From: Amblyornis subalaris
Taxonomy: Eukaryota > Chordata > Aves > Passeriformes > Ptilonorhynchidae
NCBI GenBank assembly: GCA_018881555.1
Contig: JACAXG010000076.1
Coordinates: 1,994,003 to 2,058,002 of the forward strand
Direction of reading: 5' to 3'
DNA: 64,000 nt
Shown one piece after another: positions 12,166 through 23,993 of this stretch; position 1 is the stretch's first letter, and each line of letters begins with the position of its first letter. Made by a program: the position numbers and the translations under genes. The notes under the pieces were generated by a model that ran no database searches, was not told the origin of the DNA, and was given only the letters and a program-made list of their open reading frames with translations.

Positions 12166-13753
12166 CCTGCTGCTCCCAGATGCCCAGAACAGACTCGCCA
12201 GTGCTTTCAAGGAAAACAGGGGTAGAAAAGGTGCTTCTTCCAACAACACAATAATGGACATATGCAACACATCGAGTAGGGAATGCCTCAAAGTGATAAA
12301 AACCAGGAAAACAATTCAAGAGGAGTCTTTGGCTGGAAAAGACAAGGAGAGATGACAGGACAAATTATCAGCAAATNATGCATGGTAAAATCAGGAATGA
12401 ACTGCCTGTTTCTATTTACTGTCTTTTCTAAAATGGCCAACAAATAGATAATAAAGATGAAAGATAATGGACAATAGAATAAAAAATGTTGGTGCTGTCA
12501 ATTATGTATCAGACTGTGTCTGTCTGTGGAACTCATTGATACGAGATGTAATTGAGACCAAGAACTTCACACGACTCAAACAGGATTATTATTATTTTTT
12601 AAGACAATGAAACTTTTTCTGCCATTCAGAAGAGAGAACAAAGCTCTGGAGTCAGGGAAGAACAGGGAGCTGGCACTGGCTCCTTGGCCACCCCTCGTGT
12701 CCCTCTGTTCCTCACTCCCCTGCTATCACAGTGTGTAACTGAGGGTGTGCGGAGGCTCTGCCTGTTGTGTGAGAGGTTGGGGCTACGACTAATAAAGTGA
12801 GGGAGAGCCTCAACATGAGTGACTTTATCTAATGAGGGTGAGACACCCTGTCTTGGCTCGTACAGAGAGAGAGCTTCAGATATAAAGGCATCAAGGAAAA
12901 CTTCTCTCAAGTGCATGTCAGAGCAGGTACAAGAGGGCCGCGATAATGAAAAAAAAGACAAATAATTCTTTGCCCTTTTCTTGCAGGCTTCACTCAAGGA
13001 CTGGAATTGCTTTATGAATACATATCACAAAGCTGCCAACAGACTTGGGAGGCAGCAGTGTTATACAGAGATCATAAGCCACGTTTAAGAGATGAGAGTT
13101 AAAAAAGAATCCAATGCTGCAGTCAGCTGATGATTTTTCCTATCTTATATCTTCTGTTAGAACATGTTTAAACAGAATCAAAATTATTACCCATTCTGTA
13201 GGGCTCAAATGCCCGTGTAAATGAAGCTGGGAGTAACTAGTTAGAGGAAGAAGGATTGAGGAGATTAATGTGAGCTACACTCACTTCNCTAGATGGCTCA
13301 GAGAGCTTATAACAGAATAGGGATGCTGGAAAGCAATTAAAAGAACTAACTTAAATAAATCTCTAGTGCTGAAGGTTTGCCAGCATATACCTCTAAATTC
13401 TCCTCTGATGCAACCAGGCCCCTTCCTCCAGGGATGTTCTAACAACCTCTCAGACATCAGGATAATTATTGCAAAGTGTGACCCAGACTGTGGTTACTGG
13501 TATAATCAAAAAAACCCTCGAGGTTTCAAAATTAGACACGGTCTCACCGGCGGAGCAGAGTTTCCAACTCTTGGTAACAGTGTTGTAATGACTAAACTTC
13601 AAATGACACTGTCTGTGAGGGAGGACGGCCCCAGTGGGCTGGGGGTGATGCTGGCGCTGTGGGGCTGCTCACTCAGATGGGTTTTTGTTCTCCCAGAGAG
13701 GATTGCTGGCAAGGAGCACACTCCAGGAGCAGCAAGGGGAGACGAGAGATAAG

Positions 13754-14020
13754 GGATCACAGAATCACAGGATATCCTGAGCTAGAAGGGACCCGCAGGG
13801 CTCACTGAGTCCAACTCCTGGCCCTGCACAGACACTCCAACAATCCCACGCTGTGCCTGAGAGCGTTGTCCAAACTCTCCTGGAGCTCTGGCAGCCTTGG
13901 GGCCGTGCCCATTCCCTGGGGAGCCTGTGCAGTGCCCCACCACCCTCTGGGGAAAGAACCTTTTCCTGATACCCAGCCTAAATCCTCCCTAGCAGAGCTT
14001 CATGCCATTCCCTCAGGACA
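13754..14020 (-). mobile_element. CR1 LINE 3' fragment, different subfamily
   Basis: The plus strand starts gatcacagaatcacaggata, followed by gctagaagggacccgcaggg, gtccaactcctggccctgca, then ccccaccaccctctggggaa and aagaaccttttcctgatacc. This is the antisense of a CR1 3' end of a subfamily other than the 11.0-kb copy, as judged by the tggccctgcacagac motif. It is 5' truncated near 14020. Confidence 0.9.
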
Positions 14021-14884
14021 GAAAGAGACAGTATCCAAGTGCTGTTATCACGGGGGAAGGATATGGCTGATGAAGTCCCTGCTCTGGCAGACCAGGCACT
14101 GCTGTTCCCTCGTAACATTTTTAAGCAAAACATGTTCCTCTGATATTTCAACTCCTCAAGCTGACTGAGTGTTTGATCCCTTTGGGAAGCTTAAGGACTG
14201 TAGTGGATTTGCCGGTTTCTGGTGCACAGGGAACTTCCACTGCTGGGATGTAAATCCTTGCTTGGTTCTAACACGCAATCTCCAATTTAAGCAAACAGGG
14301 AGTGAGGGAAGAAATGAAATACTAATTGCAATCCAAATTGCTCCATCTTCCATCCACCCCCTGCCAACCCTCCTCCCTGCTCCCTAATCCATAAAGTCTG
14401 AGTGATGATCAGTGAATAATTAATTTGGGGGGAGCTGGGGAGGGTTCCTGCAGGGAGCCTCTGCGGATGTGATATCCAGGAAAGGCAGGGGAGCATCCGG
14501 TAGGTCCCAGAGGAGCCCCGGGGTGCCCAGCACCCTTCAAGGCACCCCATGCACGTGGCCCCTGTGTCACTCACTGATTACACCTTGTTGGACAAACCCT
14601 CTGTGCTCACCCACACAGACACTGCACAAACCGTGTGTACGTCCACCTTCACTGAGAGCATTAGGAAAAGGTAGGATATGCCATGATCCAGGGAAATCAC
14701 GGACATGTGATTGATTAAAACTATTCACATCCTGATGGCACTTGGCCTTGGTTGGTGCCTAGGCAGAGGATAAACACCAGACTCCAAGATGAGCAACAGG
14801 AGCCCTGAGCCTTTCATTCCAATCCTCAGGAGCCAGGCACTGGCAAAACCTTTGCTTTCACCAAAAGAATTTAACATATAAATC

Positions 14885-14900
14885 CTCTCTCTCTCTCTCC
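14885..14900. repeat. Short (CT)n repeat
   Basis: About eight CT units, uninterrupted, followed by ccctatg. Too short to be more than a minor simple repeat. Confidence 0.85.
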
Positions 14901-16552
14901 CTATGTATTCCCATCATCTAAAGTGCTACTATATAGCAACAAACACATCCCTAATGGAACAAATCTCCCCACACAGCCAGGACAGCAAAATATTAATAAT
15001 TCAAGGTACATACAACCGAGTTATGTAAATCATCTGGGATCTGCCGCAGGCCCGCTCCGCACAGGGATTCCTACGGAGAGGAGGTACTGGGGCTTGGGAT
15101 GAGGGATGTGGGTAATCCCTCCTGGAGTGGGGGGTATGGTACAGGGCCTGCTTAATCCCAGAGACATCTGTAAACGTGAGCAAAGGGGACAGCCTGATAG
15201 AATAGCTCTGGCTTTCTAATTCCTACTACATTTCCATCATTTGGAATGAGGGAATGCTGCCCTCCTGCACACCATCAATCATGTAAAAGGCACGCCACAG
15301 CCCTTTCTCGTATAATTACTTATGTAACACANGTGGATTAAAGCTAGATTCATATTTCTGGCTTTAATTCAAATCATTTCAGTATTTTTAAACAAATTAC
15401 ATTTTAATTCCAGCTAAAATGCATTGGTTTAATTCAATTAAAATAAGTTCTTGCTTTTTTTCATCGCACCTGACCTGAACCGTGTGGAAGAGAACCTGAG
15501 ACATTTTGTAGTTGTACTGAAAATTAGAATTACAAACACTGGCAACCAGATAAACAAGATCATACTATCACTATCATAAGACAGTGATAAGTGGACAAAC
15601 TACTTGAAATCTCTCTAATAATAATTTCCAAGGCTCCATATCATAAGGTTTTATTAAAGAGTATGCTAAGGAGGAAGGCCAGAGGAGCATATTTTTCCTC
15701 AGTGTGGTTTTTTCCTTCCCTCCCAGCTGATGGATGAACTTGACAGAGTTATTTGGTATTCACAAGTCCTGAACATCATTACACCCAGTGCTCTGCACAA
15801 GTAAGAGCCAGCAGTGAGCTCCAGCTCCGGCTGCTGCCTCCAGCTACAATCAGTGGATTTCAGTGCCCGAGCACTGCCATAAGAAATGGGATAACAAGGT
15901 ACACACGTCAAACCTCCGCGTCTCCCAGCACTGAACAAAGGCTTNGAAACCTTCCCCACCTCACTTCTATGTTCACCTGCAACTCTTTGTCCCTCATACA
16001 GATTTTCCAATCAAGGTTTTGCAAGGTTTCAATAAAGAACAGAGTGAAAATTTTTTAAAAACACTCCTTCCTTCCATGAGAGAAAACCATTTCTTCCTAA
16101 AACTAATGGTCAAGAGAAATGACAGAGTAGAGGACAGCAAAATATGANCCAACAAGCAATGCACCTCTCCTAGGAGACAGGAAATTCCATGCAAGATGGC
16201 AAACAGAGGCAGATACCGATTGGAAATCCCTTCCCCAGGCCCACACAGCACAGGGCAGAAACTGAGAGCAGGGTTATATCCCAGTAAATGCAGCTGCACA
16301 TGCCAGACACAGGTAAAATCCCTGTTCTGCCACCTCCCTGCTCCTCTGCAGCTACAGGAGTTGCTTCAATGCCCCCAGCCAAACAGAAAATCACCCCTTA
16401 AATAATAATTTCCCACTGAATCCACTTGCTGACCTTCCCAGGATCGTGTGATGTCAGGATTTGCTGGAAGGGGAACACGTGGGCTGGGGAAAGCAGGACT
16501 GTTCCTCTCAGTGTACAAGCGACGGTTTCATCACGAACAGTTTTTACAGCGT

Positions 16553-16671
16553 GCCAGAATCACCCAGACTGGGTTGGGTTGAAAGGGACCTGAAAGCTCA
16601 TCTTGTTCCACTCCCCTTCCACAGACCAGGTTGCTCAGGGCCGTGGGAGGTGTCCCTGCCTGTGGCAGGGG
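16553..16671 (-). mobile_element. Rearranged CR1 fragment with inverted internal piece
   Basis: From 16553 the plus strand follows antisense CR1 (agaatcacccagactgggtt, gaaagggacctgaaagctca, gaccaggttgctcagggcc), but the usual ccatgggcagggacac section is missing from its place. Immediately after, gtgggaggtgtccctgcctg and tggcagggg (16643-16671) match that section in the opposite orientation. The strand given is that of the larger part. Confidence 0.75.
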
Positions 16672-16809
16672 AATGTTTAAGCCTGGGATGGAAGTATCTT
16701 AGTATCTATTGTAAACAAATGTTAATTAAAACAGCAAAGAGAAGAGTCTAGAAGAAACAGAAAGCGTCCTCTGATAGAAAAGCCGCAGTGATGGCATTTT
16801 CTTTCTCTT

Positions 16810-17570
16810 TTTTTCCTTTGAGGTTATTGACATGAAGAGTAATGCTAATGTAATTGCACTGAAATTCATGCACATGAAANCCTCACCAGGGCAAAGTCAG
16901 AATAAATGGTCTGTTTGGAAACAAAATGTTATTGCAATGGAGTAGCAGTATCTGTCTACGACCTGAAGAGTATCAAGACACCANGGGCCGCAGCGCAGCG
17001 GAACTGTCACCCTGGCGCAGTCTGTGCTCGAGGGACGCGAGCAGCGCTCTCCGCTTGTACCCCTGAGGTGTGCACTGATGCACCACCACATCGTGCCTGC
17101 CAGGCAGTGGCCACATGAGTCAATAATGTGTATTCAGACAGCGAGAGCAGCAAAATGAAAGCAAGCATCCTCCTATCCATTAATCAACCTGATCCTCGGC
17201 TGCGGAGACAATGCCTTCCGATTGCCGGCGTCTCCCCGACATCCCTCACGCGCTAACCATCTGCAGCTGGAATACAATGCTTTGATTACAAACGTCAAAA
17301 AGATAGAGCATAAAATTAACTTCTCCTTATTTAGTAGGTTTAGAGAAATGTGGCTTCACGCTACACTAATTCGGTGCCCTCAGTATGAAAACTCCCCATT
17401 ATGATGTCTCGTCAAATTAGAGCCGACGATCCAACGATGTCATCTCTATCCTCACACAACGCTCTATTTTGTAATTAAGCAGGACAGGGAAACAATGGCC
17501 TTGCGTATAGAGAAAAGGTCAGGGATGCAAAACATATTTTTGCAAGCTAATTGTAAGATGCATGAAGCCA
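16810..17570. promoter_or_regulatory. Candidate conserved noncoding element (enhancer-like)
   Basis: About 750 bp of high-complexity, repeat-free sequence with isolated CpGs retained in an AT-rich setting and dense homeodomain/SOX/E-box-like words. Examples are aatgctaatgtaattgcact, ccattaatcaacc, catctgcagctgg, gattacaaacgtc, gtaattaagcagg and gaaacaatggcc. A GC-rich core (16984-17060) lies inside. No splice-bounded coding frame is seen on either strand. The look is that of deeply conserved vertebrate elements, but conservation itself was not measured. Confidence 0.4.
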
Positions 17571-17727
17571 ATTATCCCAGCAGTGCTGCATATGCCGAAG
17601 CAGGAAGGATTTTATAATTTTGCTCCACGACTCCAAGTCGAGTCAACGCACCGGCTGCACCCCGTGGGGCATGGGGCTGTCAGGAAGCGGGGAGTGCAGA
17701 ACTGGGAAAAAGGCTGGGAAAATTCTT

Positions 17728-17755
17728 CCATGATTGTATGATTCTATGAAAATCA
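17728..17755 (+). mobile_element. CR1 3' tail remnant
   Basis: Sequence ccatgattgtatgattctat resembles the short ATTCTATGAT-type repeats that end CR1 elements. Orientation would be plus. Sequence before it is not clearly CR1, so this is a very short or very decayed insertion. Confidence 0.45.
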
Positions 17756-20700
17756 TTCCAGCCTCTTAGCCCTTCCCCTGACATTTATCATGACTTGAAG
17801 AATTAGTAGGAGTTAATATAGTCCTTACTGAAAGGCATTAGGCATGACCCCCCCTGTTCCATTAGGAAGTTGGTTTGAATGTGTAGGATAAAGGGAAGTG
17901 TTGCTGTATTCCTCTGAGAACAGGGAATACATTTACCTCAGGCAGCCTCTGATACAAGTTCACGGGTATCTGCAAAAGCCAAATTAACAGCAAGAATAGT
18001 TGAGACCTTGCTCTTGCCTTGGGAGAAGCTGAAAGGCCCCACTTTGCTTTCAATCCATCTCTGTCTGTCTTGGAGTTATTAAATTATGATTTTTGTTTCT
18101 TTCAATGTGTCCCAAAAAAAATCCTTTCAAAATGCCCTCTTTCCATTAACAACATTCACCTTTCTAAAATGTCTAAACTTCCTAATACAATGAGAAGAAG
18201 ATGAGGAACATCACAGTTTATGGACAGAAATGGTAATTTCCTCCTGCATCTCTCCTTCAAAGCAGCTCTCTCTGATTTTACTCCAGCCTCTTAACACAGC
18301 CATTAATTAGAGATCAGTAATTAACTTTCTGGTTCAAGAAATATTTTGCAAAGGAACCCCATTAAAAGGCTGATTTGCATATTCCAGGACAAAGCAGCCT
18401 TGGTATAAATGCAGGTACTATATGAGGCCAGTCTGAATTTTGAGACTGTCCTTGAATCTTGATTTTCTGCTGAAAGCTGTTCCCTGATGTGGGGGGAGTG
18501 GAGACAGACACCACCCATGGCACGAGTGACATGGGCACTGCTGGATGCTCCTGGCTTTGCAAGATGTTTTATTCTGCATTTCAGCCCCTGTTGATGGTGC
18601 TGAATGGTTCCCCTATAAAAACTCAACAGTGTTTCCTCACAATATCTTCATTACAATTAAAACCTGAGCCCAGCTCTCTGGAGTGTGGTGTCAGTGTCAC
18701 CCTTCAAGGGGTCCCCACTGGGGTAAGTTTTCCTACTCAGAAAGCTTCCCTGGTAATGCCATTTAAGCAAGGAGCCAGAAGAGGAAGCAGCTCTCCAGCA
18801 CTTGCTCACACAGATCCGAAAGCCCTCCGTGCATTCTGGGGTCTGCCCGTGCCCTACTTCTGCAGGATGAGTCATTCCTCTTTCCAGTTCCAGAGGAAAT
18901 AGAGCAACTTCTTCATCCTTCGTCATGCAGCACTCACCATATTCTCATCAAACTTAACCAATTTCATCATGCCTAAAAATATTTGCCATATCAGGTTCGT
19001 TGGGAATAAACAAATGGTAATTAGATCTCCAAGCACTCCCAAACTAAGTTTGCTGCAAGTGCACAGACGTTCATCAGNTCCTGATGCACCAAAATCAGCT
19101 TTGTGCACGTGGAAAGCCCCTACAACAGACAGCATGGGCACTACTGCAGGAATTAAATGTGCTGCAGTACATGACTTGTACAATTCCTCTTCCCTCTGGG
19201 GGTTAGAAGCAAAAATTTTGGATGGGCTAAAGACAAAAAGTAGTTTAAAGAGGAAGTCTCAGTAGTGCAAGTCGCTGCTGTTATTAATGCAGGGCTGTAC
19301 CCCTTCCAAGGCTGAGGCTCATTTAACAATCAACCATATGCTCAGGCTTTTGTAGTGCCAATAAAAGCTTAAATAGAATGTTAGCTCCTGGAATTATGAA
19401 AAAAAAACCAACCTTGCAAAATAATCACAAATGTTGGTAATCCAGAGTCCCTTAGCATTAAATGAATTCTAGGTGCACTGAGGCAAAGTGTCCCCAGGAA
19501 TGATCAATTCAGGGATTACACCAGAACACGGCATTACTCAGAGTACCCATTTTTCCACCAAATCAAGGCAGTCTGAAGGCATTTGTCCCACACAGTGATA
19601 CTGTGGCCCTGCCCTCTCAGTGCTGGTGTAAAATCACCTCTGCCACTACAAGCAANCAACCAGAAATGCATCACTACCACCAATTAACAACTGCAGCAGA
19701 ACAACCTTCTCTCCCTTCTCAGGCTCTACTCCCTGTGCTCCATGTCCAACCCAGAAATTTTCTCCATCACAAATTCTGTAGGAGAAATGTGGNTCCAATT
19801 AAGAAAAATCCATCTGCCAAATGCTTGATTTGTGGCTGATTCCAGAGGCCACTACAAAGCCAAGCATTCAGCGCGCCACAATAAAAACTTAGTGAGCTGC
19901 TGTAATAAATCAGGAGGCAGAAGACATTGTTAGCAAAAAGCCACTTTTTGGAACCCTTTTTAGCTCTAACAAGCAATCTGACCAGCCAGCAAATTGAAAG
20001 GAACACTCATTCCCCAATCGTCCTTTAGATCTCACATTTACATGCTCTGATTGTACCAGATTAGTGCACTTCTCATACAGAATGTGAGTTACACTTGCTC
20101 TGATTTTGCTTCTTTTACTCACTATCAATAATTGTATTACTCTAACTGTAACAGGAAAAAAATCAGTCTGCACAAGATTGGCAAAATTTGGCCAATGCAC
20201 CCATGTGAACCCCAAGGTAACTTGGTGAAATTAGTGCAAATCCTTATTCCAGCTTATTTCAAACAAAAGGTTTCTTCCCAGTCAACATAAAACCCAGTAC
20301 CATGACAAACAACCGTGTTTTTTCTACAAACNTAAGCTCTGCTGACTGTAACCAGTCTATTTTTCTAATACATCACTTTGAGCAATGTCTCAGATGTTCT
20401 TTATGGAGAAAAAACGTTTGGCCAAGGTTTTACTAAGCNGGGCTTGTCCGCGTTGCTCCGAACACACGGACACACCGTGGTGGGATGGCAAGCATCTGGA
20501 CACGGGGCCCTGGTGGGTGGCAGAGCACCTCCACGAGGAGCCCCCCAATTCCAGCATCAGCTCCTCCCTGGATGCGATGCCNATGCTCTGCTGGATCCCT
20601 GGATCCTGGATCCCTGGCTCTCCTCCTGGTGCCAGTGCTGGGTATGAAACCCCAACTGTGCCGACCCAAAGTTCCCACAGCGATGCTGAACCGGTGCCAC

Positions 20701-23447
20701 TGAGACAGTCTGTGACTTTTCCAGTGTTTACTCCAATTTCATTGTTCTCCTCACCCTGGACAACTGTCTCATTATTGCAGGAGGGAATAATTTTCCATTT
20801 CAAACTGACATGATGTATTTAAANGCATGCATTAATCAAACACAGGATAAAAAGCAGAGATATATTTGTTTATGTTCTCTGCCCCACACGCAAGCCACAT
20901 CCACCTAATTATCTGTCTGAACATGTATGTGCACAGCTCATATATTTCATATATTCATACACATCTGCAGGATAAACAGCACATAGAAGGAAAGGAAAAA
21001 TAAAGGAACTAGGAGGCAGGAACGGTGTCAATTTAGATACACAGAAGCCAAGTAATAGAAGCATTTATGATCTACTGTAGCTCAGTATTTCAACCTGGAG
21101 TGTTTTGACTGCATTTACTGCACTATTCATTTCTTACTATGGCATTCCCACAAAAATTGGCCCACGCTCAGAACAGAACACTGTTGTAATGGTGACTTCC
21201 ACGAGCAAAGGAGTGGTTCCTGAACAATCAGCCTGGATACAAGATGGAGTCAAGAATCAAATATTTAAGAGGCAAATATTCCAATACCAAATGCTGCTTT
21301 GAAACAGTTCTTGGATTACAAGCAAGAAAAGCACAGCAGAAAATGCACAGAAAAATGATCTGAAAGACCTGAGCCCATTCAAATACATTGTCCATATACA
21401 ACAAGATGGGAATGTTCAGGAAGATAAAATTATCTTCTGTAACCAAAGCCTCACTGCATGACTGAGAGGCCCAGCTGCTGCTTTTCTTTCACCTTTCTGA
21501 GAGCAACAGTCCCTAAGGCCAAGCTCTCCTGCGGAGGATTCCTGCTCACCTGACAGATCTGANACTGCGATGGCAGCGAGGGACTAAGAGCCTGCTGTCA
21601 AAAGCCACTGAGTCTCAGTGTCCTGCAGCTCAGGGATGTCTGTGTATCACAGATGAAGTGCATTTTTGAGTGACACCTGCCCAACAGAAGGTATAATCTC
21701 AGGTATCATGAAGGTATCGTTCATTTTCAGTTTCTCATACTCATATAAGCAAATCCTTGGTTATTCGAGGCTGCCAAGTGCCACCTCCCCTCTAAGCCAC
21801 CCTTTGAGCTCTACACTGCAAATGCACTACAGCATTCCCTGAGTCTCCTTAAGGAGAAGTTGCAGTACATCTGGCTCTCTGGAAGCCCAGCCAGCTCTCA
21901 GGCTCTTGTGCTGGGAGAGCAGGGAAATTACATGGCTTAATTNGGGAAAATGACTCTGGCTGCAGGGCTGGCCAGAACAGTTAATTCCCATGTCCTATCC
22001 TGCCAAATCACAGAACGAAACAAAACTCATCCAGGTAGAAAGAAAACATTGCCTAATTTGCCTGTTCTTCGAGNAAAGCAGCAGCACTGTAGGCAGATCC
22101 CGGCCACCCGGCTCCACTCGCTTCCCTCTGGAACACAGTGCCCTACTTCGAGCATTTGGGAAAACTGCAGCACAGGAATCAAACCAACTCTGTCTTCCCA
22201 GATAGTAATCCCTGAAAATCTTACTCGGCAATAACCAGCACAATCATTTCATTTGCAGAGTCCAGAAGGAAAAAGCTTAGGAGGCTGCAATAGGTCAGAT
22301 AAGGAAAAATCCAGATTGACAATTGTTATTTGTGGGCTTTAAAAGCTCGTGCAGCCCCTCCAATGAATGAGTACAGCTAAAACAAAGTAAAAGTTGTCAT
22401 TGCTTTTAAAAGTGAAGCATTTACTCAATGGATTCTCAAGTACCACCCTGGTGTGTTAAACTCCCTCTGCTACGAACTGGTTACATCAGCGCANGTATTT
22501 CTCCAACCTGGCGGAATTTTCAGATCCAGACTTTTCCCGGCACTTCAATATTTCTGTCACTCCCAAAATTATTTGTGTAAGGTCGAAAGATCTTCCTTTT
22601 GGAAGCAAACCACTCGTTTCTTCCTGTGGTTGGCAAAGGAATCTGTTTTACCCAATCATGACCTTGATCCGCATGTGAATTTACCTCGAACGGTGCCTGT
22701 CTGATGCTCACACTGACATAAATCTATACATACATAAATACACACAAATCCACTGAAGAGCTGCTCTACTTTCTAACCAGCTGAAGAATAAACCCAAGGT
22801 CTCATTTCTCTTTTATTTTGCTCGCAATTTGCTCCAATACCGGCCATCCCACGTGAAATGCTTTATCAGATCCATCTGCACATTCCCTGCAACACATCCC
22901 TCCTGGACCGAGCTCCTGTCATGGCTCAGACAGAAAAAGCAGCTCCGGCCACACGCCGAGAATNCATCCCCGTGTAATGACGGCAGACAACGGCGGGATG
23001 GAGACGGATGGGTGAGGGGGGAGAGAGGGATTTGGGGAGATTATGGTTGTTATTGTTCCATGTTATTGTTCGTACCGTGTGTAACCCAGTTGTGAGCGGT
23101 GTAGTCCAGTGTGGGAGCATCCCTCCCCTCCCTCCCTCACCTGCATCAGTCGGCTCCAGCTGCTGCATCTCTGTGCTATTTATATGCTGGTGCATCAACT
23201 TAGGATTTATTGGGGAAGAGAAAGCAGAGCAGTCAGGCTTCTCTGCACCTGGAATTGAACCTGAAAAGGGAAGGCTTGCACCGTATCCTCACCAACAAAT
23301 TAAAACTACCCCTCCTCCAATTAACCAAGTCTACTTCTATCNGAGATGCAGCCCTTGCTCTGAATAAGATAACCAAGATGTTAACAAGAGCTGGAAAAAT
23401 CAATATCTTCCTTCTCTCCCCCACACCCTCCCGAAACGTCCCCTTAC

Positions 23448-23566
23448 CTTTCATGGTCCACACTCCTGAAGCCAGGTAAAATGTGCCGGAAGCTGCTGTT
23501 CCTATCGAGCTTCGGTTGGCTCTTTGTCCTTTTGATGGAGCCTTTAAGCCGCCGGCTGAGGAACCC
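23448..23566 (-). CDS. DAB2IP: DAB2IP coding exon 3 (conserved basic region before the PH domain)
   Basis: This 119-bp exon encodes 39 codons plus two bases. It starts [20 protein letters not shown] and ends with [12 protein letters not shown] plus AG of the next Arg codon. This is the most conserved N-terminal block of the SynGAP family (SYNGAP1, RASAL2 and DAB2IP all have a form of [18 protein letters not shown]). The acceptor is CTCACCCCACAG|GGG and the donor is GAAAG|GTAAGG, a near-consensus site with the intron starting at 23447. Phase 0 at entry matches the exit of exon 2. The human protein has a run of alanines between FRS and the following acidic residues; here it is replaced by a single Val, giving FRSVDHER. 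The exon lies a few hundred bases downstream, on the gene strand, of a dense CpG island. Confidence 0.95.
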
Positions 23567-23766
23567 CTGTGGGGTGAGACAAGAATACTAAATTACACGG
23601 CAGAGGGGAGCGGGCGGCGGGCGCGGTGCCGCCCGTGCAGCCGGGCAGAGCTCTCGTCCGCGGCGGCTCCCGCATGAGCGGCGCTGGCAGCGCCTGGCGT
23701 CAGCCAACATCTGCTCCCGGCGCTCCCGGGCCGGGGCTGCGGCGCGCGAGACTCCCCGAAGCCTCC

Positions 23767-23780
23767 GTTGCCCTGGCAAC
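23767..23780. promoter_or_regulatory. Palindromic RFX X-box
   Basis: The sequence GTTGCCCTGGCAAC is a perfect inverted repeat of GTTGCC around CT. It fits the X-box consensus GTNRCC-N-RGYAAC bound by RFX winged-helix factors. It sits in the CpG island, between the candidate alternative first exon and exon 3, about 150 bp past the candidate ATG on the gene strand. Full palindromic X-boxes are uncommon by chance and are typical of promoters of ciliary and some neural genes. Occupancy is inference. Confidence 0.6.
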
Positions 23781-23927
23781 CATCAGCTCCCATAAAAATC
23801 CCGTCTGAAAGACAAGACTGGCACATCGCAGCTCCTGACGAGAGCAGGGGCTGGGCGCGGGTCCGGCCGCCCCAGCCCAGACGCCACCCACGCCGCGGCC
23901 GCCGGGAGACGGCGAGAGCTCCGTTAC

Positions 23928-23957
23928 CTGCTCGAAACCCCCCGGATTTGCAGCCAT
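23928..23957 (-). CDS. DAB2IP: Candidate alternative first coding exon of DAB2IP (MAANPGGFEQ)
   Basis: On the minus strand inside a CpG island, an ATG in strong Kozak context (GCCGGCCATGG: G at -3 and +4) opens ten codons, MAANPGGFEQ. They end at CAG|GTAACG, a good splice donor with the intron starting at 23927. The exit phase is 0, the entry phase of exon 3, so splicing would give MAANPGGFEQ joined to [10 protein letters not shown]. The intron would be 361 bp. This would produce a DAB2IP form lacking exons 1 and 2. Alternative DAB2IP N-termini are known in mammals, but I do not recognise this exact peptide. The exon model is inference from Kozak, donor, phase and CpG context. Read-through without splicing runs on to a stop at about 23700 and looks meaningless. 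Confidence 0.55.
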
Positions 23958-23987
23958 GGCCGGCAGAGCCGGGCTCGGCTGTTTCGG

Positions 23988-23993
23988 TTACAT
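23988..23993 (-). promoter_or_regulatory. Start-stop upstream ORF (ATG-TAA) before the candidate alternative ATG
   Basis: On the minus strand an ATG (23993-23991) is followed at once by TAA (23990-23988), 30 bases before the MAANPGGFEQ start codon. Such minimal upstream ORFs can stall ribosomes and dampen translation of the main frame. It matters only if the transcript starts above 23993, which the sequence alone cannot show. Confidence 0.4.

Larger units (their letters stand above)
1..23447 (-). other. DAB2IP: Start of DAB2IP intron 3 (beyond left edge)
   Basis: No exon is recognised between the exon 3 donor and position 1. The next expected DAB2IP segment (the SHLMPRLKES block and the PH domain) was searched for by eye on the minus strand and not seen. 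The stretch holds a CA microsatellite near 0.97 kb, a GC-rich CAGCC array at 9.4 kb, CR1 fragments at 11.0, 13.8, 16.6 and 17.7 kb, a minisatellite at 12.0 kb and a conserved-looking block at 16.8-17.6 kb. The rest is unremarkable AT-leaning intronic DNA with isolated n characters. Open frames here are scattered and lack domains. Confidence 0.8.

Noticed and set aside
11795..12355. 186-codon and overlapping open frames on both strands
   Set aside because: They are produced by the stop-free 25/26-bp minisatellite; the flanking parts show nothing recognisable.
12626..12997. 123-codon minus-strand frame considered as the next DAB2IP exon
   Set aside because: It has no similarity to the expected SHLMPRLKES/PH-domain sequence, and no acceptor with the required phase was seen.
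23672..23808. Plus-strand ATG frame (MSGAGSAWRQ...) in the CpG island as a divergent gene start
   Set aside because: It resembles no protein I know and has no clear donor before its stop. Kept only as a possible antisense transcript.
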